Below, one piece after another: positions 38,617-47,576 of a stretch of 64,000 nt of DNA. Each line of letters starts with the position of its first letter. The stretch's first letter is position 1. The translations under genes and the position numbers were made by a program. Under the pieces are notes generated by a model that saw only the letters and a list, made by a program, of their open reading frames with translations, was not told the DNA's origin and ran no database searches. The stretch comes from an uncultured Holophagaceae bacterium (lineage in GTDB: Bacteria; Acidobacteriota; Holophagae; Holophagales; Holophagaceae): assembly GCA_903913215.1 (NCBI GenBank), contig CAIWKE010000003.1:1-64000 (forward strand), written 5' to 3'.

Positions 38617-40284
38617 CTACCTCCGCCGCGCCATCACCGCCATGGGATTCCGTCCAAGGATCTCCCAGCGGCCCTGCTCGTCGATGTCCAGGCGCCTCCA
38701 GTCCGAGGCCTTGGCCAGGACCAGCACAGGGCGGCCGGGATTCTCCGCCTGGAGGCGCTGGGCTGCGTCCCCCAGGGCCGTGGGCCCGTCCTGGAACCAC
38801 TGGTGCTCCTCCCGGCCCAGGCGCTCACGGCCGAAGGCCAGTTCACCCGTGCCCTCCACCACCACCACCCGGGTGCGGGCGTAGAAGGGCAGGCCCTGGA
38901 AGTAGGTGCCATAGCTGATCCAGCGGACCTCTGGAGGGGCCTGACGCACCAGATCCGTCACGGTCTTGCCCGGTCCCGCCGAAAATTGGGCCACCAGGAC
39001 CAGCAGCCACAGCGCCGCGGGGAGGGCCGCCCGGAGCCGGGGGGCCGTGAGGCTCTTGCCCACCTGGGCCCAGATGCCCAGTCCGGCAAAGGCCGCGCCC
39101 AGGGCGTAGATCCAGGCCAGGCCGCCCAGGTCCTTGCGAAAGAGGGTGGCAGCCAGGAGGAAGAGCGCCCCGAGGACGATGAGTTCCCAGCCCATGCGGC
39201 GCTGAGCCTTGGCCTCCTCGCCCTGCCGTTCGAAGAGGCAGACCAGCACGGCCAGAGGCACGATGGCGGGCAGGATGTAGGGGGCCAGCTTGGAGCCGGA
39301 AGCGCTGAAGAAGACCAGGGGCCAGAGAAAGGAGAGGGCCACGATGGCGATGCTCCAGCGGGCCAGGTGGTCCTGGGACTGGGGCCCCCGGCCCTTCAGG
39401 AAGGTCCAGGTGCGGCGCAGGGCCACCAGGGTGGCCGAGAGCCAGGGCAGCAGGCCCAGGGCCAGGACACCCACGAAGTAGAGCTTGTCCAGCAGCCAGT
39501 TATTGGAGCCCTGGCGTGCGTGTTCATGGGTGAGGAAGCGCGTGAAGTGCTCGTGGATGAAGAAGAACTGCGCGTGGCCAGGGTTGGCGCGGTTCACCAG
39601 CCAAAACCAGGGCACCACCAGCACCAGGTAGAGGGCCCAGCCCAGGGGGTCCAGGGCCGTGCGCAGGACGGCCTTGCGTAGGGTCGTGTCCTTCCAGGCG
39701 AAGGCCAGTGAGAAGGCCAGGATGCCGCCGGTGAGAATCACTTCCGCCAGGCCCTTGGTGAGCATGGCCGCCGCCAGCAGGGTGAACGTGGCCAGGGTCC
39801 AGGCGGTGCCAGAGCGACCCTCGTGGCGCTGGGCCACGGCCTCCACGAAGGCGGCGATGCCCGCCACGAGGAAGGCACTGAAGAGGGCGTCCAGAGTGAG
39901 GAACTGACCCATGAGGAAGCCCAGCAGACCCGTGGCGGCCAGGAAGGGCGCCCAGAGGGGTTCCCGCGCACCCAGGCGCTTGGCCAGGCTCCAGGCAGCC
40001 CAGAGGAAGAGGGCCGAGGCCAGGGCCAGGGGCAGCCGGGCCGCGGCCCCATTCACGCCGAACAGCTTCATGCTGAGGGCCGACAACCAATACTGCAGGG
40101 GCGGTTTCTCGAAGTAGAGCACCCCGTTCAGGTGGGGCGTGAGCCAGTCCCCCGTGGCCAGCATCTCGCGGGGGATCTCCCCATAGCGCCCTTCATCCGG
40201 CTCCCACAGCGGCCGCACCAGCAAGGGCAGGAAGCCGAGGAAGAACCAGAGCGAGAGTAACGAAGAGCGGACACGGCTGTTCAT
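38617..40284 (-). CDS. second ArnT-like glycosyltransferase
   Basis: RPLWEPDEGRYGEIPREMLATGDWLTPHLNGVLYFEKPPLQYWLSALSMKLFG. Confidence 0.88.
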   Translation of the reverse strand: MNSRVRSSLLSLWFFLGFLPLLVRPLWEPDEGRYGEIPREMLATGDWLTPHLNGVLYFEKPPLQYWLSALSMKLFGVNGAAARLPLALASALFLWAAWSLAKRLGAREPLWAPFLAATGLLGFLMGQFLTLDALFSAFLVAGIAAFVEAVAQRHEGRSGTAWTLATFTLLAAAMLTKGLAEVILTGGILAFSLAFAWKDTTLRKAVLRTALDPLGWALYLVLVVPWFWLVNRANPGHAQFFFIHEHFTRFLTHEHARQGSNNWLLDKLYFVGVLALGLLPWLSATLVALRRTWTFLKGRGPQSQDHLARWSIAIVALSFLWPLVFFSASGSKLAPYILPAIVPLAVLVCLFERQGEEAKAQRRMGWELIVLGALFLLAATLFRKDLGGLAWIYALGAAFAGLGIWAQVGKSLTAPRLRAALPAALWLLVLVAQFSAGPGKTVTDLVRQAPPEVRWISYGTYFQGLPFYARTRVVVVEGTGELAFGRERLGREEHQWFQDGPTALGDAAQRLQAENPGRPVLVLAKASDWRRLDIDEQGRWEILGRNPMAVMARRR

Positions 40285-40293
40285 GGCCGCAGG

Positions 40294-41346
40294 CTAGTTC
40301 TCCGTCTCGACGACCTTCTCCTGCGCCTTGTGCTCTTCCACGAAGAAGTCGATGGTCTTCTTCAACGAGTCGGTCATGGAGACCTTGGGCTCGAAGCCGA
40401 AGGTGTCCTGCATGCGCTTGATGCTGGGGGTGCGGCGGGCCACGTCCTGGTAGCCCTTGCCGTAGAACTCGCCGCTGCCGGTCTCGACCATGCGGCCCTC
40501 GGGGATGCCGCGCTCAATGCGGAAGGGATGGTCCTTCCAGATGGCGATCATCATCTCGGCGATCTCGCGCACGCTGAAGTCGTTCTTGGGGTTGCCGATG
40601 TTGAAGATCTGGCCATCGGCCTTGCCACCCTCATTACGCAGCACGGCCATGATGCCGTCCATGGCGTCAGCCACGTCGATGAAGCAGCGTCGCGCGGTGC
40701 CGCCATCCACCAGCTGCAGGGGTTCGCCGTTGAACAGGTTCCAGCTGAACTGGGTCACCAGGCGGCTGCTGCCCTCCTTGGCGGTGTTGAGGCTGTCGAG
40801 CTTGGGGCCCATCCAGTTGAAGGGACGGAACAGGGTGAACCTCAGGCCCTGCTGGAAGCCATAGGCCCAGATCACACGATCCAGCAGCTGCTTGCTGGTG
40901 CTGTAGATCCAGCGGTTCATGGGGATGGGGCCCGTGACCAGGGGGGACTCGTACTCGTCGAACTCCGCGTCCGGGCACATGCCGTAAACTTCCGAAGTGC
41001 TGGGGAAGACCACGCGCTTCTTGTATTTCACGCACTGGCGCACCACCCGCAGGTTCTCCTCGAAGTCCAGTTCGAAGACGCGCAGGGGATCCGTGACGTA
41101 GACCTTGGGGGTGGCGATGGCCACCAGGGGCAGCACCACGTCGCACTTCTTGATGTGATATTCGATCCACTCCTTGGAGATGGTCACGTCGCCCTCCACA
41201 AAGTGGAAGCGGGGGTTGACCAGGTGGTCCGCCACCTTGTGGGCGCCCAGGTCCAGGCCGTAGACCTCCCAGTCCGTGTCCGCCATGATGCGGTCCACCA
41301 GGTGGGATCCAATGAATCCATTGACGCCAAGAATGAGAACTTTCAC
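40294..41346 (-). CDS. NAD-dependent epimerase/dehydratase, ArnA C-terminal-domain-like
   Basis: MKVLILGVNGFIGSHLVDRIM, VVFPSTSEVYGMCPDAEFDEYESPLVTGPIPMNRWIYSTSKQLLDRVIWAYG, DGGTARRCFIDVADAMDGI. Confidence 0.88.
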   Translation of the reverse strand: MKVLILGVNGFIGSHLVDRIMADTDWEVYGLDLGAHKVADHLVNPRFHFVEGDVTISKEWIEYHIKKCDVVLPLVAIATPKVYVTDPLRVFELDFEENLRVVRQCVKYKKRVVFPSTSEVYGMCPDAEFDEYESPLVTGPIPMNRWIYSTSKQLLDRVIWAYGFQQGLRFTLFRPFNWMGPKLDSLNTAKEGSSRLVTQFSWNLFNGEPLQLVDGGTARRCFIDVADAMDGIMAVLRNEGGKADGQIFNIGNPKNDFSVREIAEMMIAIWKDHPFRIERGIPEGRMVETGSGEFYGKGYQDVARRTPSIKRMQDTFGFEPKVSMTDSLKKTIDFFVEEHKAQEKVVETEN

Positions 41347-41388
41347 GGCAACTCCAAAGACAAACGGATAAGTCTACCAGCTAGCCCT

Positions 41389-42387
41389 TCACTCGGACTT
41401 CAGCGACCGCGTCATGAGCCTTCGCACAGCCTCCTCGGGGCGCTCGCCATTGAGCAGGCGCTGCACTTCAGCGGCGATGGGCAGGTCCAAACCATGCGCT
41501 GCCGCCAGGGCCAGGGCGGCTTCGGTGGTGAACATCCCCTCGATGACCTGGCCGCCCAGGGCGTCGCGGGCCGCAGCCACGCTCTGCCCCTTGCCCACCA
41601 GCTCCCCGAAGGTGCGGTTGCGGCTCTGGGGGCCCGTGGCCGTGAGCAAGAGATCGCCCATGCCCGCCAGCCCCATGACTGTGGCGGGCTGGCCACCCAG
41701 CACTTCCACCAGGCGTGCCATCTCGGCAAGGCCCCGGGTGATGAGGGCCGCCCGGGCGTTGTAGCCCAGTTTCAAGCCGTCCACCAGCCCCGCGGCGATG
41801 GCCAGGGAGTTCTTGAGGGCGCCGCAGAGTTCCGTGCCCACCACATCGCGGCTGAGGTAGATGCGCAGCTTCTCCGAGGAGAGCTGGGCCTGGAGAGCCT
41901 GGGCCCGCGCATCCGGGACACTGGGTGGCAGGGCCAGCACGATGGCCGTGGGGACGCCGCGCGAAACCTCATCCGCAAAAGAGGGCCCCGACAGCACGCC
42001 CACAGGCAGGTCCCACACGCCCGCCAGGGCCTGGGAGAGGGTCTGGTGGGTGCTCTGGAGGATGCCCTTGCTCACGTGGATGACGGATTCCGGGGCCCGG
42101 GGTGCCTGGGGTCGCAGCTTGGCCCAGGCCTCGGGCGTCACCTGGGTGGGCATGGCCGAGATCCAAAGCGGGGCCTCGAAGGCCTCGGCAGGGTCGTTGG
42201 AGGTGTGCAGCGAATCTGGGAAGACCACGTCCTTGAGGCGCAGGTGTCGCCGGGTGGCGGCCATCAGGGCCATCTCCTCCGGGAAGCTGCCCCACAGGGC
42301 TACCTTGGCGCCGGCTCGCGCCCAGGTGATGGCCAGGGCCGTGCCCCAGGCGCCGGAACCGAAGACGCCGATATCAGGCCTGGTCAT
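41389..42387 (-). CDS. gpsA: glycerol-3-phosphate dehydrogenase [NAD(P)+]
   Basis: IGVFGSGAWGTALAITWARAGAKVALWG, VLSGPSFADEVSRGVPTAIV, ALKNSLAIAAGLVDGLKLGYNARAALITRGLAEM. Confidence 0.95.
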   Translation of the reverse strand: MTRPDIGVFGSGAWGTALAITWARAGAKVALWGSFPEEMALMAATRRHLRLKDVVFPDSLHTSNDPAEAFEAPLWISAMPTQVTPEAWAKLRPQAPRAPESVIHVSKGILQSTHQTLSQALAGVWDLPVGVLSGPSFADEVSRGVPTAIVLALPPSVPDARAQALQAQLSSEKLRIYLSRDVVGTELCGALKNSLAIAAGLVDGLKLGYNARAALITRGLAEMARLVEVLGGQPATVMGLAGMGDLLLTATGPQSRNRTFGELVGKGQSVAAARDALGGQVIEGMFTTEAALALAAAHGLDLPIAAEVQRLLNGERPEEAVRRLMTRSLKSE

Positions 42388-43006
42388 GGGTGGTCCCCTT
42401 CTTGGCGCCCCACAGGGGCGACTCCTCGCCCTTGAAGAGCCGACGGATGTTCTCGTGATGCTTGACGATGACCAGCAGGGCGATGTCCGCCCAGAGGAGC
42501 AGCACCACGGGCGAAGTGCCCAGCTTGACCAGGACCAGGGGCAGCGTGAAGGCCGCCAGGACACTGCCCAGGCTCACATAGCGGAAGACCAGCAGGAAGA
42601 CGATGAAGACCCCCAGGGCCGGCATTACCATGGCCGCCTTGTAGGCCAGGGCCACCCCCAGGGCCGTCGCCACGCCCTTGCCCCCCTTGAAGGCCAGCCA
42701 TGGGGTGAACACGTGGCCCAGCACCGCGCAGAGGGCGATCAGCGAGAGGGCGCTGTCCGCCAGCCCCAGGTGCTTGGCCACGAAGACCGGCAGGAAGCCC
42801 TTGAGGATGTCCAGCAGCAGGGTGACGATGCCCAGGGCCTTGCCACCCACGCGGCTGACATTGGTGGCACCGATGTTGCCGCTGCCGTGGGCGCGGACAT
42901 CCCCCTTCCCAGCCAGCTTCACCAGCAGCAGGCCAAAGGGGATGCTGCCGCACAGAAAGGCGCCCAGACACCAGAGGGTGAGAGACAAAGGAGACATCGA
43001 GGACAT
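42374..43006 (-). CDS. plsY: acyl-phosphate:glycerol-3-phosphate acyltransferase
   Basis: GSIPFGLLLVKLAGKGDVRAHGSGNIGATNVSRVGGKALG, FKGGKGVATALGV. Confidence 0.95.
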   Translation of the reverse strand: MSSMSPLSLTLWCLGAFLCGSIPFGLLLVKLAGKGDVRAHGSGNIGATNVSRVGGKALGIVTLLLDILKGFLPVFVAKHLGLADSALSLIALCAVLGHVFTPWLAFKGGKGVATALGVALAYKAAMVMPALGVFIVFLLVFRYVSLGSVLAAFTLPLVLVKLGTSPVVLLLWADIALLVIVKHHENIRRLFKGEESPLWGAKKGTTHDQA

Positions 43007-43019
43007 GGGAGCCAGTGTA

Positions 43020-44249
43020 TCAGCGGCCCGCCGAGATGGCCCGCCGCAGCAGGTCCAGGGCCAGGGCCGAGGCCCGCAGCTGGATCTCGACCCGATCCCC
43101 CGCCATGGTGATGGGCTTCACAGTGGTGCCGCCGGGTCCGCTGAGGCCAATGAACACGGAGCCCAGGGGCGCGCCACCCTCGGTGCCGGGGCCCGCGTTG
43201 CCGCAGATGGCAATCGCCCAGGTGGCACCCAGGCGCTGCCGCACGGCTTCCGCGAGCGCCGTGGCGCAGGCTTCGGACACGGTACCCACACGCTCAAGCC
43301 ACTCGGGATCCAGCCCCAGCAGCGCAGCCTTGGCAACCACCGAATAGACCGTGACGCCCCCCAGGAAGGCCTCGCTGGCGCCGGGGATGGCCGTGAGCCG
43401 CGAAGCCAGCAGGCCACCCGTCATGCTCTCGGCCACGGCCAGGGTCTCGCCCCGCTGGCTCAGCTCAGCGAGGATCGCGTCCTCCAGGTTGCCGTCCCCC
43501 AGGCTCACCAGGTCCGGCCCCAGCACCGGCGCGAACGCCAGCCGTGCGGCTTCGAGCGCGGCAGCATCCGGGCCCCGGGCCAGCAGCTCCACCTGCGTGA
43601 GGCTGGCGAGGATGCTCCAGTCCAAGTGGCCATGGGCCTCCCGGACCTCCCGGGTGCGCTCGTCCAGGGTGCTCTCCGGCACGCCGGCCACCACCATGCG
43701 CAGGGTCTGCACGGCTGCTCCCGCCAGGGGCCGGATGCGGGGCGCCACCTGGTCCTCCCACATGCGCTTCATCTCCCGGGGCACGCCCGGCATCATCACG
43801 ATGCGCACACCAGGGTGTTCCGGCGGATCCTGCCACCAGACCCCGGGCGCCGTGCCCACGGGATTCCGCAGGGCCTCGGCACCCACGGGAATCAGCGCCT
43901 GCTTGAAGTTCACCGCGGGTGGCACCCGCTTGCGCGCCGCATAGAAAGCCAGCATATCGTCCCGGGACTGGACGTCCTCCACCAGCTCCACACCCATGAT
44001 TTCCGCGAAGAGTTCCTTGGTGAAGTCATCGAAGGTGGGCCCCAGCCCCCCAGTGGTGAGGATGAGGTCCGAGCGGGTGAGTGCCTCGCGAAACAGCGCC
44101 GCCAGATCCTCGCGACTGTCCCCCACGGCGGTCTTACGATGGAAGGCCAGCCCCAGACCCGCCAGTTGCTCCCCCAGCCACACGGAGTTCGTGTCCAGGC
44201 GCCGCGTGGTGAGAAGTTCCGTGCCGATGGCAATACATTCGATGCGCAT
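43020..44249 (-). CDS. cinA: CinA-family protein
   Basis: IAIGTELLTTRRLDTNSVWLGEQLAGLGL, LILTTGGLGPTFDDFTKELFAE, AVAESMTGGLLASRLTAIPGASEAFLGGVTVYS. Confidence 0.93.
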   Translation of the reverse strand: MRIECIAIGTELLTTRRLDTNSVWLGEQLAGLGLAFHRKTAVGDSREDLAALFREALTRSDLILTTGGLGPTFDDFTKELFAEIMGVELVEDVQSRDDMLAFYAARKRVPPAVNFKQALIPVGAEALRNPVGTAPGVWWQDPPEHPGVRIVMMPGVPREMKRMWEDQVAPRIRPLAGAAVQTLRMVVAGVPESTLDERTREVREAHGHLDWSILASLTQVELLARGPDAAALEAARLAFAPVLGPDLVSLGDGNLEDAILAELSQRGETLAVAESMTGGLLASRLTAIPGASEAFLGGVTVYSVVAKAALLGLDPEWLERVGTVSEACATALAEAVRQRLGATWAIAICGNAGPGTEGGAPLGSVFIGLSGPGGTTVKPITMAGDRVEIQLRASALALDLLRRAISAGR

Positions 44250-44606
44250 GTTGGAATGGAACCATGGGATGGGGTGGCCTGGGCGCCCGATCTTGCAGAT
44301 CGGCCGGGAGAAAATAACAGGCCTTGATCAGCGTGGGGGGCGGGATCAGCTTGGCGCGCCCAGACGGGCTATGAATTGCGTCGAAAAGGCTCGGGTATAT
44401 TTTACCCATCCTCGAAGCAGCCTGCATCTGAAGTCGCCCATGCCTGACCACTCCCAGTCTGCCGCGCCGGTTCCCGCTGGGGAGCGCCTCCACCAGCCAG
44501 ATCGAGCAGCTGCGCAAGACTCAGGAGGCTCATAACATGGCCGCCAAGCCGCCCTCCCTGCTAGGTTGGAGAGTCCCTGGCTCGCCCAGAATCCACGGAG
44601 CCCTCA

Positions 44607-45173
44607 GTGCATGAATGGTTGGAAGACCTGAAGGAGCACCTGACCCAGCCCTGGGAACCGGCTACCTGGCCCGCGTTGGTGGCGTCGGTGGCTTTCCCGG
44701 TCCTGGTCCTCCTGGTGCGGAACCCCGTGGGCTGGACGCCCTTCCTGGATGGCGTAAACCTGCTCTTCCACGAGGCGGGGCACCCCCTCTTCGGGCTGTT
44801 CCACTGGGAGACACTCACCATCCTGGGCGGCACCCTCATGGAGCTGCTGGTACCCGCGGCCCTCTGTCTGGCCTTCGTCTGGAAACGGCAACCCCTGGGC
44901 ACGGCGCTCTGCGGGCAGTGGGCGGCCCAGAACCTGCTCTACATCGCCTCCTACATGGCCGACGCCCGGGCCCAGGAGCTGCCCCTGGTGGGCGGCGGCG
45001 AGCACGATTGGACGGCCCTCCTGACCCAGTGGGGCCTACTGGAGCGGGACACGGTTCTCGCGGGCCGAGTGGCCTTCCTTGGCTGGACCCTGATGCTGGC
45101 CTGGGCGACTTGGCTGGGCTGGCGGCTGTGGATGCGGTACCGGGACGGAGGCCACCCCAGTTCATCGAACTGA
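44607..45173 (+). CDS. polytopic membrane protein with HEAGH motif
   Basis: GTG start; GVNLLFHEAGHPLFGLFHWETLTILGGTLMELLVPAALCLAF. Confidence 0.75.
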   Translation: MHEWLEDLKEHLTQPWEPATWPALVASVAFPVLVLLVRNPVGWTPFLDGVNLLFHEAGHPLFGLFHWETLTILGGTLMELLVPAALCLAFVWKRQPLGTALCGQWAAQNLLYIASYMADARAQELPLVGGGEHDWTALLTQWGLLERDTVLAGRVAFLGWTLMLAWATWLGWRLWMRYRDGGHPSSSN

Positions 45174-45311
45174 TTGTTTAGCCGGTGATGCACGGCTCTC
45201 GGCCCCATCCACGGATTCATGACCTCCCGCAGCCCTGCCGACTGGCTGCTGTAGGTTCACCTTGGTTTCAATGCGTTTTCTACAGTCTACGACCCCAGCA
45301 CGGAGCGCCCC

Positions 45312-45779
45312 ATGGCTGAGAATCCCTTCCTGAGCGCCAACGCGGAGGTCGAGGCGGCGAGCCGCCTGAGCCGCCTGGCGGCGCGGTTCCTGGATGGCCT
45401 GCTCCTGTTTGCCCCCCTGCCCCTGCTGTTCATGGGCGCCCCCGCCATGCTCCTGGGTTTCGCGGTCCTGCTGATAGGCCAGATCTGGCTGCTGGTCACT
45501 CGGGGCCAAACCCTCGGCAAGAAGGCCCTGGACATCTACATCATGCGCTCCGATGGGGGCCTGCCCCATGTGGGTTGGCTGCTGCTGCGGGAGTTCGCCA
45601 TCCCGGCCGCCGTGGGCATCCTGCGCTACGCGGGAAGGCACGACCCCTCACCCATCGGGCAGGCCTTCCAGGTACTGCTGGGCTTCGTGGGCCTCATCGA
45701 CATCCTCTTCATCTTCAGCCCCACCCGCCGCTGCCTCCACGACCTGGTGGCGGGGACGCATGTGGTGAAGCTGAGCTAG
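45312..45779 (+). CDS. RDD family membrane protein
   Basis: SRLSRLAARFLDGLLLFAPL...GQTLGKKALDIYIM...SPTRRCLHDLVAGTHVV. Confidence 0.88.
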   Translation: MAENPFLSANAEVEAASRLSRLAARFLDGLLLFAPLPLLFMGAPAMLLGFAVLLIGQIWLLVTRGQTLGKKALDIYIMRSDGGLPHVGWLLLREFAIPAAVGILRYAGRHDPSPIGQAFQVLLGFVGLIDILFIFSPTRRCLHDLVAGTHVVKLS

Positions 45780-46235
45780 GGGCCCGGACTTAGGTCTGGA
45801 TTCGCCAATTCTGGAGGCGGATGGAGCCTGGGAGGGATCTGCCCAACCTTCATGTATACGGCCCACTCCGGGCTTGTGCCTGCATCAAGGGCCAGCCTCC
45901 GAACTTGAACCTCCAACCGCCCGATCCCACCCACAACCGCTTCGTGTTCAAGGTGGACCTGGGGAACTGGAGCTGGACCCGCTTCCAGGGCCGGTCCATG
46001 GACCTGGACAACGGTGAGCTACTCCAGTCCACTGTACCGGGCGAATTGACGTTACCGGCGGCAGGCTCCAGCACCCGTCAAAGACTGAGCCCAGTAGGTT
46101 CTATGGCCGCATCGACTGAGATTTTGAGAGCTAAGGAAAATGCTCCCATGACCTCCCATCCCTGTTAAAAAATGCATAGGGATGAAAGGGATGCAGGGGA
46201 TACCCTTCGCTCACCCTGATTCAAAAAGGGCACCC

Positions 46236-46502
46236 ATGACCTCACTGCACCTGCTCTCCGAAGCCTCTAACACGATGGCCGCGGCTCACGCCCTGCTGCT
46301 GGAACGGGATTATGTCCTGAGCCACGTGGACAACGAGGAGGGGGTGCACATCCTCGTCAAAGCCGAAAAGGGTGGCAACTGTTTCGTGGGGGAAAACCCC
46401 CTGACCCTGCTGGGGCTCATCCATCTGAACATGACCCGGGGCGAAGCCTGGCCCCCCACGCCCCAGCAAAGGGCGGCCTTCATGCAGTTCTTCTACATCT
46501 GA
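46236..46502 (+). CDS. hypothetical protein
   Basis: MTSLHLLSEASNTMAAAHALLLERDYVLSHVDNEEGVHILVKAEKGGNCFVGENPLTLLGLIHL. Confidence 0.65.
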   Translation: MTSLHLLSEASNTMAAAHALLLERDYVLSHVDNEEGVHILVKAEKGGNCFVGENPLTLLGLIHLNMTRGEAWPPTPQQRAAFMQFFYI

Positions 46503-46545
46503 GGCCAGTAGAGGCCCTAACAAGACCCGACACGGTCCCGACTTC

Positions 46546-46710
46546 TCAACCCTCCAGCCAGCGCCGGGCCGCCCAGCGGCCGGCCCAGAGGCCGAAGCCC
46601 GTGCCCACCATGCTCAGCACGACGGCAGTGGTGAAGCCCACCAGCATGCCCAGATACCAGCCGAGGGTGCTGACCACGGTCATGCCCACGAAACCCATCA
46701 GCTTTTCCAC
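46546..46710 (-). CDS. small membrane protein
   Basis: GTG start; VEKLMGFVGMTVVSTLGWYLGMLVGFTTAVVLSMVGTGFGLWAGRWAARRWLEG. Confidence 0.55.
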   Translation of the reverse strand: MEKLMGFVGMTVVSTLGWYLGMLVGFTTAVVLSMVGTGFGLWAGRWAARRWLEG

Positions 46711-46756
46711 GCAGTTCCTCCACGAGATAGGATGGGCCCATGCCTGAGGTGTTGCC

Positions 46757-47053
46757 ATGATCATCCCCGATCTCGATGACCTGATCCTGGAATCCGACGA
46801 GGAATCCGGGATCCGGGAGCTGGGTCGCCGCTTCCTGGCCCGGGGCCCCTGGACCACCGTGGCCTTTCTGGTCATGACCAAGACCGATCCCGAGGGCGAG
46901 TGGGAAGGCCCTTCGCTGTGGCTGCACCGCTACCAGAAGGTGGCCCAGGGCTGGAAGCTGGTGAGCCGCTTTCGTACCACTGAGGCCAGCCAGCTGCAGA
47001 AACTGGCGGACGCCTTCAGGGACTGGGAGACCTACTTCAGCCCTGGCAAGTAG
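46757..47053 (+). CDS. hypothetical protein
   Basis: MIIPDLDDLILESDEESGIRELGRRFLARGPWTTVAFLVMTK. Confidence 0.65.
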   Translation: MIIPDLDDLILESDEESGIRELGRRFLARGPWTTVAFLVMTKTDPEGEWEGPSLWLHRYQKVAQGWKLVSRFRTTEASQLQKLADAFRDWETYFSPGK

Positions 47054-47559
47054 CGCTCGCGGATCACGTCCAGGTGGTGGGCGGCATGGCCCAGTACCAG
47101 GTAGGGGAAGCAGCGGGCCGTGATGTGCCGACCATTGGTGATGCCCGCGTGGTTCCAGGCGGCGGCAGGGAGGCTGCGGAAGAGGGCCAGGCTGCCCTCC
47201 CGAGCCAGGCGGAAGTCCGCCAAAAGGCCTCCGAGGCTGTGGATGTCCGCCTGCGCGGCATGGGCGTAGTCGTCCTCCTCGAAGCCCTCGATGGGGGTGG
47301 CGTCCCCCCGGCCAATGCGCAGGCAGCGGTAGGTAAAGATGCGCTCCACGTCGCTGAGGTGCTGGAGCAGGTCCTTGAGACTCCACTTGCCCGGGGCGTA
47401 GCGGTAGAGTCCCTGGATCTCGCTGAGACCGATCACCAGGGCCCCGACCTCGGCAAGCTGATCCTCCAGGTGGGCCAGCACGTCGCCCTCGGGAGCGGCG
47501 CCCAAATAGTGGGCGTAGCCCTCCGCGAATTCGCCGGGAAGTGGTCGTCGCAGGCCCAT
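47032..47559 (-). CDS. DinB family protein
   Basis: GKWSLKDLLQHLSDVERIFTYRCLRIGRGD, RCFPYLVLGHAAHHLDVIRERYL. Confidence 0.88.
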   Translation of the reverse strand: MGLRRPLPGEFAEGYAHYLGAAPEGDVLAHLEDQLAEVGALVIGLSEIQGLYRYAPGKWSLKDLLQHLSDVERIFTYRCLRIGRGDATPIEGFEEDDYAHAAQADIHSLGGLLADFRLAREGSLALFRSLPAAAWNHAGITNGRHITARCFPYLVLGHAAHHLDVIRERYLPGLK

Positions 47560-47576
47560 GGTCGCTCCTTGGAAGT

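Noticed and set aside
40330-42435. 701-aa ORF opposite the ArnA-like and gpsA genes
   Set aside because: Crosses two well-supported opposite-strand genes; no recognisable domain.
44440-44600. Possible frameshifted small gene (..STSQIEQLRKTQEAHN..)
   Set aside because: A protein-like stretch is readable in one frame, but too short and without a start or homologue I recognise.
45821-46168. 115-aa ORF between RDD protein and next gene
   Set aside because: No domain or convincing start; may be a decayed gene but frame evidence is insufficient.
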